The notes under the pieces: model-generated
Database searches by the model: none
The model's input: the letters and a program-made list of their open reading frames with translations, nothing else
Told to the model about the DNA's origin: nothing
Origin: Capra hircus
Taxonomy: Eukaryota; Chordata; Mammalia; Artiodactyla; Bovidae
NCBI RefSeq assembly: GCF_001704415.2
Contig: NC_030808.1
Coordinates: forward strand, 134,865,089 to 134,929,088
Length of the DNA: 64,000 nt
Direction: 5' to 3'
Translations under genes and position numbers: made by a program
In this document: one piece after another, positions 1-10,446 of the stretch
Layout: every line of letters begins with the position of its first letter
Numbering within the stretch: the stretch's first letter is position 1

Positions 1-799
1 CGAGCAGGCAGTGGGTCCACATTTGGTGCCATCTTCTCTCTGGAGCCCCACTTTCCTCTTCTGTAAAGGAGGAACCTAGCTGATGGGGTTACTGGGAGGT
101 CAACTGAGGGAGTGTTCGCGAAAGATGAGTCAGATGTCACTGCTTTTTCCTTTTCTGCAGAACCTTTGGCCAGAGGTGAGGCCCATGGAAAGTGGTCGTC
201 ACTGTCTGGGTACTTGCCTTCCTCTGACACATACTTTGGGTTCTTGCAAATATTGCCAAGGTAAAGGGAGATTTCCTTGCCCATTCAGTGGCTCTTCCCA
301 GGGACCAGGCACTGTGTGGCCACCAGGCAGATGCGACAATTCTCTGCCCTTGGAGGGCCCACTTTCCTGGGCTCACGGGGGCCAGACCCCTGGAGGGGAT
401 CAGACATTTTGTAGAGTGCTGGCCCTGACCAGCTGCTTAGCGGGAGACCAGGGCCCATCTGTCACCCACGCATTCTTTGGAGGTCTGGCCAGTCCCTGAC
501 TTCCTTTCGCTGCGGGTCTCTAGTCCAGACTCTAGACAGCTCGCCTAGGGCCCAAGGCTAAGCTCACGAAGCTCCCTGACCCTCACCTCAAAGTATGGCT
601 GCTCCAGCCTTCCAGTCCTCAGGCCCTAATCCTGGTGGTCCGTGTCTTTCCCAGGCCACACCCAGCCTGCCCAACAGCCCTTCAATGCTCCCTTAAAACA
701 GATGCAAAAATGCATCGGTAGTGGCAGAAAGCAGACTGGAGTTTTCCTGGAGTGTCGGTGAGGGAGACAGGACAGAGGGCCATGAGGAAGCTTCTGGAG
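1..799. other. Unassigned intergenic DNA
   Basis: Moderately GC-rich sequence without a recognisable gene, exon or repeat. The open frames here have no protein-like features. Confidence 0.5.
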
Positions 800-809
800 G
801 TGGTGGGAA

Positions 810-990
810 ATTTTTTTTAGCTTTATTTGGCTGTGCCTGGTCTTAGTTGAGGCATTCAGGATCTTTAGTTGCTGCCTGTGCCCTCTTAGTTGGGGCATGT
901 GGAATCTAGTACCCCGACCAGGGATCGAACCTGGGCCCCTGCATTGGGAGTGAAGAGTCTTAGCCATTGGACCACCACGGAAGTCCCAAT
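810..990 (-). mobile_element. CHR-type cetartiodactyl tRNA SINE
   Basis: Reverse orientation. It begins with a T run and ends with GGACCACCACGGAAGTCCC, the complement of the tRNA-derived head. GTGGTGGGAA (800-809) and GTGATGGGAA (991-1000) are a likely target duplication with one mismatch. Confidence 0.8.
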
Positions 991-1009
991 GTGATGGGAA
1001 CGATAAGTA

Positions 1010-1122
1010 TCCTGACTGTGGAGCTGGTTGATGGGGGTGTATGTGAGCCAGAACTCACCCAACTATGCGCTTCATGTGGAGCTTAATAGATGCTGCTTAT
1101 ACTATAATAAGGCTGTTTCTTG
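1010..1122 (+). repeat. L1-like 3' end remnant
   Basis: Resembles an old LINE-1 3' end: a GTTGATGGGGGTGTATGTG phrase followed by AATAAGGCTGTTTCTT. Weakly conserved, so the family is uncertain. Confidence 0.4.
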
Positions 1123-1139
1123 TTTATTAAAAAATAAGT

Positions 1140-1240
1140 ATTTCTGGTGACCTCTGTGAGATCCTGGACAAGTCTCTTCCCCTCTGTTACCCTCAGTTTC
1201 CCCACTGTAAGTTGAGGGTCTCTAAGAGACCTTCCAGCTT
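1140..1240 (+). repeat. MIR fragment
   Basis: Matches the MIR centre: GATCCTGGACAAGTCTCTTC followed by CCTCAGTTTCCCCACTGTAA. Confidence 0.6.
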
Positions 1241-1644
1241 GACCTTCATGAACTTCCATCCACACATCTCCTTAGAGGCAGGGCCCATCCTCAGGGGAAG
1301 GCATGAGGCTGTGTGGCTCAGGTCTGTCCAGCAGTTTTCTGATCTCAGCTCAGCTCACCAGCTCTCCCCGCATAAGTGGCTCAGACCAAGTCATTGACTG
1401 GGTAGAGGTGGAAGCCAGGAAATAGGGCCAAGTCATGTAGGAAAACAAGGAAGTGAGTAACGCTGTGACTCCACAACTGCCTGGGCTCCTCTCAGGCCCT
1501 GAAAACTCCCAGAAGGCTGGAGAGAAGCGTGGAAATGTTATCAGCATGCACACTTGTCAGGTGGGGAAACAGGCCCAGAGAGATGTTGTCTCTCAAGTCT
1601 GCTGAGTTGGGATGTGGCAAAGTTGATGCAGAAATGCAGGTTGC

Positions 1645-1756
1645 TGCTAGCTAGACTTACTGTGGTGACCACTTGCAACATATACAGATATTCTGTTGTA
1701 CACTTGCAACTAATATAGTGTTGTATGTCAATTATATCTCAATTTTAAAAATACAC
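1645..1756 (+). mobile_element. Short 5'-truncated L1 3' end with perfect target duplication
   Basis: A 112-base insert ending in GTATGTCAATTATATCTCAA and an A-rich tail, typical of an L1 3' end. AAATGCAGGTTGC is repeated exactly at 1632-1644 and 1757-1769. Confidence 0.8.
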
Positions 1757-2017
1757 AAATGCAGGTTGCCGGACTCCTGATCCAGTGCGCACACACAGCC
1801 CCCTGCCCTGAGGGTCAGAAGACGTGAATTTCATACCTGGATCCCTGGGCCTCTCTAAGCTGGTTGCCCAATGACCACAGGCTCTGCCTTTGATGCTCAC
1901 AGAGGACTGCATCCTTCTGTGAGCCCCATGTCTGGAGGGTTCCCATTTGAGGCAGGGGATCAAGGGCTCAGAGGCCCGATCTGAGGGGCCTTGACTGAGC
2001 TGGCTGGGACTGAATGC

Positions 2018-2396
2018 TCCAAAGAATTGATGCTTTTGAACTGTGGTGTTGGAGAAGACTCTTGACAGTCCTCTGGACTGCAAGGAGATCCAATCAGTCC
2101 ATCCTAAAGGAAATCAGTCCTGCATATTCATTGGAAGGACTGATGCTGAACCTGAAACTCCAGTACTTTAGCCACCTGATGTGAAGAACTGACTCACTGG
2201 AAAAGACCCTGATGCTGGGAAAGATTGAAGGCAGCAGAAAGGGATGACAGAGGATGACATGGTTGGATGGCATCACCAACTTGATGGACGTGAGTTTGAG
2301 TAGCTCCGGGAGTTGGTGATGGACAGGGAGGCCTGGTGTGCTGCACTCCATGGGGTTGCAGAGTCAGCCATGACTGAGCGACTGAACTGACTGAAA
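2018..2396 (+). mobile_element. BovB 3' end fragment
   Basis: About 380 bases of the BovB 3' terminus in forward orientation. It runs from the segment encoding the end of the reverse transcriptase ORF through CATGACTGAGCGACTGAACTGA. The target-site ends were not identified. Confidence 0.85.
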
Positions 2397-2699
2397 CGAC
2401 CCACATCCGTCCATCCACGGGTGAGTCTCCAACGGCTCTGCGAGGCTGGCATCATTAATCCTGTTTTACTTCATTTACTAAAGGAGAAATCTAATATTCT
2501 GAGCACTGAAGCAGCTATCTCTGGCCCCAGAGAGCTGCTCACTGGGGTCGCCAGGACTGGAATGTAGTCTGCCACATTGCAGAGACTTTCTAGGAAGAAG
2601 GAGGCAGAGATGGGGAGAGGGAGAAAGAGCAACAACAGCAGCAGAAGCTGTCAGCATCAGGACCACCTTGTCCACGCCACTGTCCTATTAACTGGCATC

Positions 2700-3592
2700 T
2701 CCTCCTCCTCTCTGTTCCCCTGCCAGGTGTTCTCAACACAGCAGCTGGGATCCCACTAGAAAGCGGTCAGACCATGCCTGCCTTCTCTGCTCAGAGCCCT
2801 GCCGAGGTCCCGCTTCTAGAGCCAAGCCCAGGTCCTGGCAGTGGCTGTGAGCCTGCCCCCAGAGGCCCCTTTCTGCTCTGACTTCCCCTCCACACCATCC
2901 TCACCCTCTTCCCTGCCTGTCTGGCCACAGGGCCCCATGCTGTCCCTACAAAACATCAAGCATCCTCCTGGCCGCTGGGCCTTTGCACTTGTTCCCTCTG
3001 CTCAGAGCTTCTTTTCCAGGCATCCTCATTGTCTAACTTCTTCCTTCCCCTGAGTCTACGCTCCAGAACACCTGCCCTGAGCTCCCCGTTCAATACTGCA
3101 ACTTCTTTTCCCCAGCCCACTGTTCCTGATCATCCCCACTCTGCCGCATAGGACTTACCACTTTCTAACATATAATACAATATGATTGTTGTTGTTTAGC
3201 CAGTCAGTCATGTCCGACTTTTTTGCCACCCCATGGACTTTAGCCCACCACGCTCCTTTGTCCATGGGATTGCCCAGGCAAAAATACTGGAGTGGGTTGC
3301 CATTTCCTCCTCCAGGGGATCTTCCCAACTCAGAGATCATACCCGTGCCTCCTGTAAGTCTCCTGCATTGCAGGCGTATTCTTTGCCACTGAGCCACCAG
3401 GGAAATCATAATACAATTTACCTATTTATTATATTTATTGTTTGTCTCCCTCTGGACAACTCCAGCTCCATAAACACAGGTCTCAGTGTCTTTTTTGTAA
3501 ATAGATTAAACCCAAACAACTAGAGTGGCACCTTGAACAGTGCCTGGCATGGAGCAGACCTCTAATAAACACTTGCTGAGTAACTGAATTTG
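2700..3592 (+). repeat. L2 LINE 3' end, interrupted by a Bov-tA
   Basis: The sequence follows the L2 3' end: CTGGGCCTTTGCACTTGTTCC, then CTGATCATCCCCACTC and, after the SINE, TGAACAGTGCCTGGCATGGAG and the AATAAACACTTGCTGA tail. Divergence is high. The left edge is approximate. Confidence 0.7.
3182..3407 (-). mobile_element. Bov-tA SINE in L2
   Basis: A full Bov-tA in reverse orientation, with the tRNA-derived GAGCCACCAGGGAA end at the right. ATAATACAAT is repeated at 3172-3181 and 3408-3417 as a perfect 10-bp target duplication. Confidence 0.92.
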
Positions 3593-4245
3593 TTGAGGGT
3601 TGCTACCCTCAAAAGATAAGGGCTTGTGAATCACCCTTTCCAGGGTTTCACTGCACCCTTCCAGCACTGGCCAGCAGCTCAGTTTTACCTCCTTAAGCTG
3701 CCATTTCTCATCTATGAAATACGATTAATTTTTGATATAATACATATGAGGGGGCCTCGCAGAGCGCCTGGCTCACAGCAGCTGTGTGAGAGCCAAATGT
3801 AGGGAGAAGTGACTTTATTTAGCAAATAAATGTTAACTAGAAGAAGCTCTGGCACATTAAATAGGACGAGGAGCCTGAAAGCCTGCAAACTTGACTTGGG
3901 TGTTGAGCTCTTATCAGAGGAAATATTTTCTTCCTTCCTTGAAGGGAAATGTTGTAGTCCCTGAAGCAGGGAGTTTGAAAGAACAGTGCCAAGGAGTGAG
4001 GAGCCCAGTCTCAGCCCAGAACATTCACTTCCTGGCAGGGGGTTTGGGGACACTAACTTTAGCTCTCAGGACCTGTTTTCTCATCTATGAAATGAGACAA
4101 GGATGCCTTCCCTGCTGACTCCAGGGGAGCTTATAGGGGTTGAAGCAGAAAGCATTTGCAAAATACCCGGTGGGCAACATGGATTGCCTTTACAGAGGGA
4201 GCACCCAGACGCCATCCAGAAGTAGATGCTTGCTGCTTGGGCAGG

Positions 4246-6915
4246 TGTTATAGGCTGGGCTACGGCATCTCAAATTCACATGTTGAAGCGCTGCCCACAG
4301 AACGTGACCATACTTGGAAGTAAGATCTGTAATGTTGTTGTTCAGTTACTAAGTCGTGTCCGACTCTGTGACCCCATGGACTGCAGCACGCCAGGCTTCC
4401 CTGTCCCTCATGATCTCCTAGAGTTTGCTCAAATTCATGTCTATTGAGTCAATGATGTCATCCAACCGTCTCATCCTCTGTCACTTCCTCTTCTCTTGCC
4501 CTCAGTCTTTCCCAGCATCAGGGTCTTTTCCAATGAGTTGGCTCTTCACATCAGGTGCCCAAAGTATTGGAGCTTCAGCTTCAGCATCAGTCCTTCCAGT
4601 GAGTATTCAGGGCTGATTTCCTTTAGGATTGACTGGTTTGATCTCCTTGCAGTCCACTTGACCCTCAAGAGTCTTCTTCAGTAACAATTTGAAAGCATCA
4701 ATTCTTTGGTGCTCTGTCTTCTTTATGGTGCAACACTCACATCTGTACGTGGCAACTGGAAAGACCATCGCTCTGACTATATGGACCTTTGTTAGCAAGT
4801 GATGTCTTTGCTTTTTAATATACTGTAATAATATATTGTCATTGCTTTCCTTCCAAGAAACAAGCATCTTCTAATTTCATGGCTGCAGTCACCATCTGCA
4901 GTGATTTTGGAGACCCCAAAGAGAAAATCTCACTGCTTCCACTTTTTCCCCATCTACTTGCCATGAAGTGATGGGACTGGGCCCTGATCTTAGTTTTTTG
5001 AATGCTGAGTTTAAGCCAGCTTTTTCACACTCCTCTTTCACCCTCATCAAGAGGCTCTTTAGTTTCTCTTCATTTCCTGCCATTAGGGTGGTGTTATCTG
5101 CATATCTGAGGTTGTTGATATTTCTCCTGGCAATCTTGATTCCAGCTTGTAATTCATCCAGCCTGGCATTTGGCATGATGTACTCTGCAAATAAGTTAAA
5201 TAAGCAGGGTGACAATATGTTGCCTTGCTGTACTTCTTTTCCAATTTTGAACCAGTCCATGTAGAAGGCTAACTGCTGCTTCTTGACCCGTGTATAGGTT
5301 TCTCAGAAGACAGATAAGATGGTCTGGTATTCCCATCTCTTTAAGAATTTTTCACAGTTTGTTGTGATCCACATAGTGAAAGGCTTTAGCATACTCAATG
5401 AAGTATAAGTAGATGTTTTACTGGAATTCCATTGCTTTCTTTATGATCCAACAAATGTTGGCAATTTGATCTCTGGTTCCTGTGACTTTTCTAAATCTAG
5501 CTTGGACATCCAGAAGTTCTCAATTCAAGTATTGCTGAGGCCTAACTTAAAGGATTTTTAGCATGACCTTACTAGCATGGGAAATGAGTGCAGTTGTCTG
5601 GTAGTTTGAAAATTCTTTAACACTACCCTTCTTTGGGATTGTCCTGTGGCCACTGCTGGGTTTTCCAAATTTACTTACATATTGAGTACGGCACTTTCAC
5701 AGCATCATCTTTTAGGATTTGAAATAGCTCAGCTGGAATTCCATCACTTCCACTAGCTTTGTTCATAGTAATGCTTCCTGAGACTTACTTGACTTCACAT
5801 TTCTGGATGTCTGGCTCTAGGTGAGTGAGCACACCATCGTGGTTATCTGGGTCATTAAGACCTTATTTTGTGTAGCTCTTCTGTGTATTCTTGCCACCTC
5901 TTGTTAATCTCTTCAGCCTCTGTTAGGTCATACTATTTCTGTCCTTCATCATGTGCATCATTGCCTGAAATGTTCCTTTGATGTCTGCAATTTTCTTGAA
6001 AAGATCTCTAGTCTTTCCCATTCTATTGTTTTTCTCTATTTCTTTGCATTGTTCATTAAAGAAGGCCTTTTCTCTTCTTGCTATTCTTTGCAATTCTGTA
6101 TTAGTTGGGTATATATTTCCCTTTCTCCCTTGCTTTTTACTTCTCTTCTTTCCTCAGCTATTTGTAAGGCCTCCTCAGACAACCACTTTGCCTTATTGCA
6201 TTTCCTTTTCTTTGGGATGGTTTTGGTCACTGCTTCCTGTAAAATGTTATGAACCTCTGTCCATAGTTCTTCAGGCACTCTGTCTACCAGGTCTAATCCT
6301 TTGAATCTATTCATCACCTCCACTATATAATCATAAGCGATTTAAGTCATTGCTGAATGGCCTAGTGGTTTTTCCCACTTTCTTCAGTTTAAGCCTGAAT
6401 TTTGCAATAAGGTGCTGATGATCTGAGCCACAGTCAGCTCCAGATCTTGTTTTTGCTGACTGTATAGAGCTTCTCCATCTTCAGCTGCAAAGAACGTAAT
6501 CAGTCTAATTTCGGTATCGACCATTAGGTGATGTCCATGTGTAGAGTCGTCTCTTGTGTTGTCGGAAAAGGGTGTTTGCTATGACCAGGGCGTTTGCTGT
6601 GAAAAGACTGTCTGCTTACAGACCAGATCTGTAAGGAGGTAATTAAATTAAAAAGAGATCCTTAGAACCATTCTAATCCTATATGGCTAGTGCTATAAAA
6701 GGAGGGATTTTGGTCATGGACACACAGGGAAGGAAGACCACGGGAAGATGCAGGGAGCGGACAGCTGTCGACAAGTCAAGGAGAGAAGCCTCAGAAGACT
6801 CCACCCTGGCCTTCACCTTGACCTTGGGTTTCTGGCCTCTAGAGCTGTGAGACAATAAAGTTCTGTTGTGCCAGCACCCCATCCTGTGGAACTATAGTTA
6901 GAGCAGCCCCAGGAA
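4246..6915 (+). mobile_element. Old MaLR/MLT1-like LTR split by BovB
   Basis: The two halves (4246-4332 and 6625 to about 6915) flank the BovB. The left half starts TGTTATAGGCTGGGC and has the CATGTTGAAGC phrase. The right half has the GGACACACAGGGAAGG and CCTCTAGAGCTGTGAGACAATAAAGTTCTGTTG phrases, split here as GGCCTCTAGAGCTGTGAGA and CAATAAAGTTCTG, typical of mammalian MLT1-type LTRs. The exact subfamily is unresolved. Divergence is high, as expected for a pre-ruminant element. Confidence 0.65.
4333..6624 (-). mobile_element. 5'-truncated BovB LINE inserted in a MaLR-like LTR
   Basis: 2.29 kb of BovB in reverse orientation, from the 3' tail at 4333 to within the endonuclease domain near 6600. 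Translated pieces on the minus strand (4607-4867, 4889-5260, 6081-6323) show RTE reverse transcriptase and linker sequence. The active site reads YADN in place of YADD, and stops and frameshifts are frequent. AGATCTGTAA is repeated exactly at 4323-4332 and 6625-6634, a 10-bp target duplication that fixes both ends. Confidence 0.9.
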
Positions 6916-9143
6916 ACCAAGAGAGGAGGTCTGGATGAGATTCACGGAATATTAGGAAGCCCAGGAACCCACTTCCTCTCCAACTTAGAACCCCTCCCCA
7001 AACCTACAACTGATGATGACCCCAGCATCAGTCCTCTGGGGTCCTGAGTTCACCCGCTGCCTCCCTGGGTCCTGGAGTTGTCCAGTTGAGTCTCTCAGTG
7101 AAATATTCAGTAATTTAGGGGGAGTCCTGGTGGCACCATGGGGCTGCTCTGAGCAAAGACCCTTAGGAACACACCCCATTGAGGTTCCAGGAGGATGGGA
7201 GGGTCTTGGTCACATTGACTGAGTGGGGAAGGGCAGCCTCTGCTCAGCTTTTTCCTCTTGGCAGTGCAAGCAGAGCAGGTGTCTGTTTCTTCTGGAAAGG
7301 ACTGGCACCGCCCAAGGCCCTGTGCCCACCCACTTGGCCCTCTCATGCTCCTAGGCCCTTCCTCGGGTGCTGGGCTGTTGGGTTTGGGAGAACTGATTGT
7401 GTGGAGGGATTCCCTCTGAGCAGAGATGGCTCAGACCCCTCCCGTGAGAGTGTCGGGCTCTGGGGACCTGTCCTCAGATGGTCCTCACTCCTCTCTGAGG
7501 TCACTTCCGCTGGGGCAGCGCATCTCCAGAGCCTCCTCTCCTGTAGTGGGCTTATTTAGTCATGACATGCAGTGGGTCCACTCGCCTCCCCCAGAATCAC
7601 CCACCTCTGTCCCCATTCAGATCCACACCCCTTTAAAGTGCTTCTGTCAACAATGCAGGCTAAAATCAGGAGACTGAGACCCATACATCAACTTTGTGAA
7701 GGTGGACCCTCTTGGAAGAGTTTCCAAGTCAGCTGCTGGGCTAGGAATCCTGTAAAACCTTGGTAGAAAGTTGCCTATTTCTGCTGTAGAATAAGGGTGG
7801 GGGGTGGGGAATCAAGGTTTTTCTTGCCAAACAAGGCTACCGACATACACTCCTTTAAAAAATCGAGGCGCAACTGTGAATGTTGGCCTGTTGTCGGGTA
7901 ACTGTCAGCCTGCAGCACATGGTCTGAAGCCATCTCTCGTTTGGCTCCTGACTTAGGAAAACAGGAGCCCGAGGCCAGGCCAACATTCCCCCAGCAGCCC
8001 ACACCCATGCGCCCAGGCCCGTGGGGAGAGAGGTCTGAATTCCAGCCCCACAGCCTCGTGCCTAGCTGCCGCCTGGGCTAAAGGAGACTCTAAAGGTCAG
8101 CCATCCTTGGTCAGTTCAGGGCACAGCTTCCAAGGAGATGACTGTCCTGGAAAAGCCCTGCTTCCGCAGTAGCTGCTGGCATGTGGGGTTTCAGATCCAC
8201 AGGGAATACTGTTTGATGTTGGGCAGAGTCCAGAATCCAGATTGTAGCTTTGGGTGTGAATATTCCCTCCCACTCAGTCATTTTCAGTGAAGGATTTGGG
8301 ACTTTTGCTCCTTCCTTTAAGTTTCTCTATAAATGCGGATATTTTGTAACAGGATCGGGACCACACAGCTGACATGAAGTCTGCAGTCTCTAATGTATTT
8401 ATGCAAAGGATCAAATTGCAATGGGCTGCTCCTGACAGTCCCAAGGGAGGGTGGCTTAGTGGCCTGTGCTTGCGGGTGTTATGGGCTGAGTGACCCGAGA
8501 CGCCCACCTCTGTCCTCTATCAGCGGAGAAGGCTCCTGGGAATGCAGATGACTGAGGAGCTGGCCCGGGATCCTCCACGCCTAGGTGTCTCCAGAGGCCC
8601 CTTGGTGTGGGCAGCCTTCTGCAGCCAAGGCTGAAAGGTCCCAGGGGAAGGAAGCTACCTCACCCAGGAACCCTGCCTACATCTGCAGCCATGACGCCTG
8701 AGCTCACTGAACCTGCTGCCAGGGAATTTCCTCTTTGTTGCCTCTTAATTAATGTTAAGGCAAAACTCTCATCAGGAATGTTTAAAAAGATGTTTAGGGA
8801 GTTTCCTGGTTGTCACCACCATCAGCTCTCCGTTCCTCCTGCTTTGGCTGCTTGATGCACTTGGAATGCAGAAGGATGCCCCAGGAATCATAAAATCCTG
8901 ACTAGTTTTTGTAGATATTAAATTATTCTTACTAGATGAATCTCACCAAGTCAGGAAAATGAGAAATATGTTCAGAACAGATTTCCAATAACAGTATTTG
9001 AAGCCACACTGGACGACCTGGGGTTGGTGGAGTGTCTTGCCCCATCCCCAGGGCATCTGAGAGTGACTAGCTGTCCTGACCACAGCTGAGCGCCTCGCCC
9101 CAAGGCATCTGCTCACTGTGGGAAGGAAGGGAGCTTTGGGTGA
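6916..9143. other. Unassigned intergenic DNA
   Basis: About 2.2 kb upstream of the local duplication. I see no gene, RNA or clear repeat. Confidence 0.5.
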
Positions 9144-9240
9144 CTGAGCTCAGGAAGGTGGTGGAGACGGTTCCTAGATGGCAGTGGAGGGAGGGGCTGG
9201 TGTTCCTGCCTGCGCACTGAGGAATAGCCACCCAGAGGCT
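9144..9240 (+). repeat. Direct duplicate copy A (~97 bp)
   Basis: Begins CTGAGCTCAGGAAGGTGGTG and ends GGAATAGCCACCCAGAGGCT. A second copy lies 908 bases downstream at 10052-10149 with roughly 90% identity (about eight differences including one indel). I do not recognise it as any ruminant or mammalian repeat family. Confidence 0.85.
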
Positions 9241-10051
9241 GAAACTTTGCTCGTTTTACTTTCAGAGTGGTTCCGCACTGGCTAGAATCCGACTGATGCT
9301 AAGGGTCCCCTCTTGGGACTTTTAGATAGGGACACACAGAGTAGGAAGCAGAGACAGACAGACAAACATCCAGAGACGGGGGAAGTCATCTCAAGAGAAA
9401 GGCAGATCCACCAGGTCGAGAGCCACAGACACCAGCTTCTGCGAGCGGCAGGTTGCGGGGCCTCCTTGGTGCGTGGATGGGCCCCTGACAGCGGGGCTCA
9501 TGTCCCAGCCCTGCACTCACTAGCTGCAGGACTTCAGGCAAGCCACAAACTATCTCAGCCTCACCACCCTCTTTGAATGGACAGTGATGGGAACTCCTCC
9601 AGAAGGCTGCTGTGAGCGCCCCTTGATAACACACACTAGGCGTCTGGTGCTGTACCCGGAACCCAGGTAGGGCAGACACTCTTCTTAGGGTTAAACCCAA
9701 ACTCAAGTTCCAAATGCAGGACACTGCTGCAGTCCTGCCCATGCATCTCTCTCTGTCCCTTTTTTCTTCCTTCCAATGAACAGCCACCATTCCAAATAAC
9801 CTGAGTGTCTATTTCTGTGTTCCTGACAGCTTGGAATAGCCTCTCTAACATAGAGATAAGAGGAACCGTATTGATTTGTTCCAGAGTCCAGGTAGCCAGG
9901 ATGCCAGTTCCTCCAGCACTCCATGTTCAATGTGTGGGAAAAACAGCTGGTAAGTGTTGGCTTGGCCTTCAAAGGGCGGGGTCTCAAAGGGAGTGCCCTT
10001 TGAGTCAGTGCAAACAGAACCAGATGCAGTTATGGGGCCCTGCCCAGTTGG

Positions 10052-10149
10052 CTGAGCTCAGGAAGGTGGTGGAGACCGTTCCTAGATGGCAGTGGAGGGA
10101 GGGGCTGGTGTCCCTGCCCTGTGCACAGAGGAATAGCCAGCCACGGGCT
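10052..10149 (+). repeat. Direct duplicate copy B (~98 bp)
   Basis: The second copy of the unit at 9144-9240, with the same order and orientation and the shared core TTCCTAGATGGCAGTGGAGG. Sequence outside the unit does not match between the two sites. Confidence 0.85.
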
Positions 10150-10228
10150 TGATAGCTGTCAGCAGAGAGGCCCGTGCACCTGTCTGTGTACTGGGCATGA
10201 GCACACATAGGGAGACTGGATGTGCGAG

Positions 10229-10446
10229 AATGCAGATGGCACTAGTGGTAAAGAGCCCGCCTGCCAATGCAGCAGACGTAAGAGATGCAGATTCAATCCC
10301 TGGGTGGGGAAGATCCCCTGGAGGAGGGCATGGCAGCCCACTCCAGTATTCTTGCCTCGAGAATCCCATGGACAGAGGAGCCTGGTGGGCCACTGCCCAT
10401 AGGGTCACAAACAGTTGGATGTGACTGAAGTGACTTAGCACGCACA
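10229..10446 (+). mobile_element. Bov-tA SINE
   Basis: A tRNA-related head (GGCACTAGTGGTAAAGAGCC) is followed by the Bov-A body and a GACTTAGCACGCACA tail. No clear target duplication. Confidence 0.9.
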
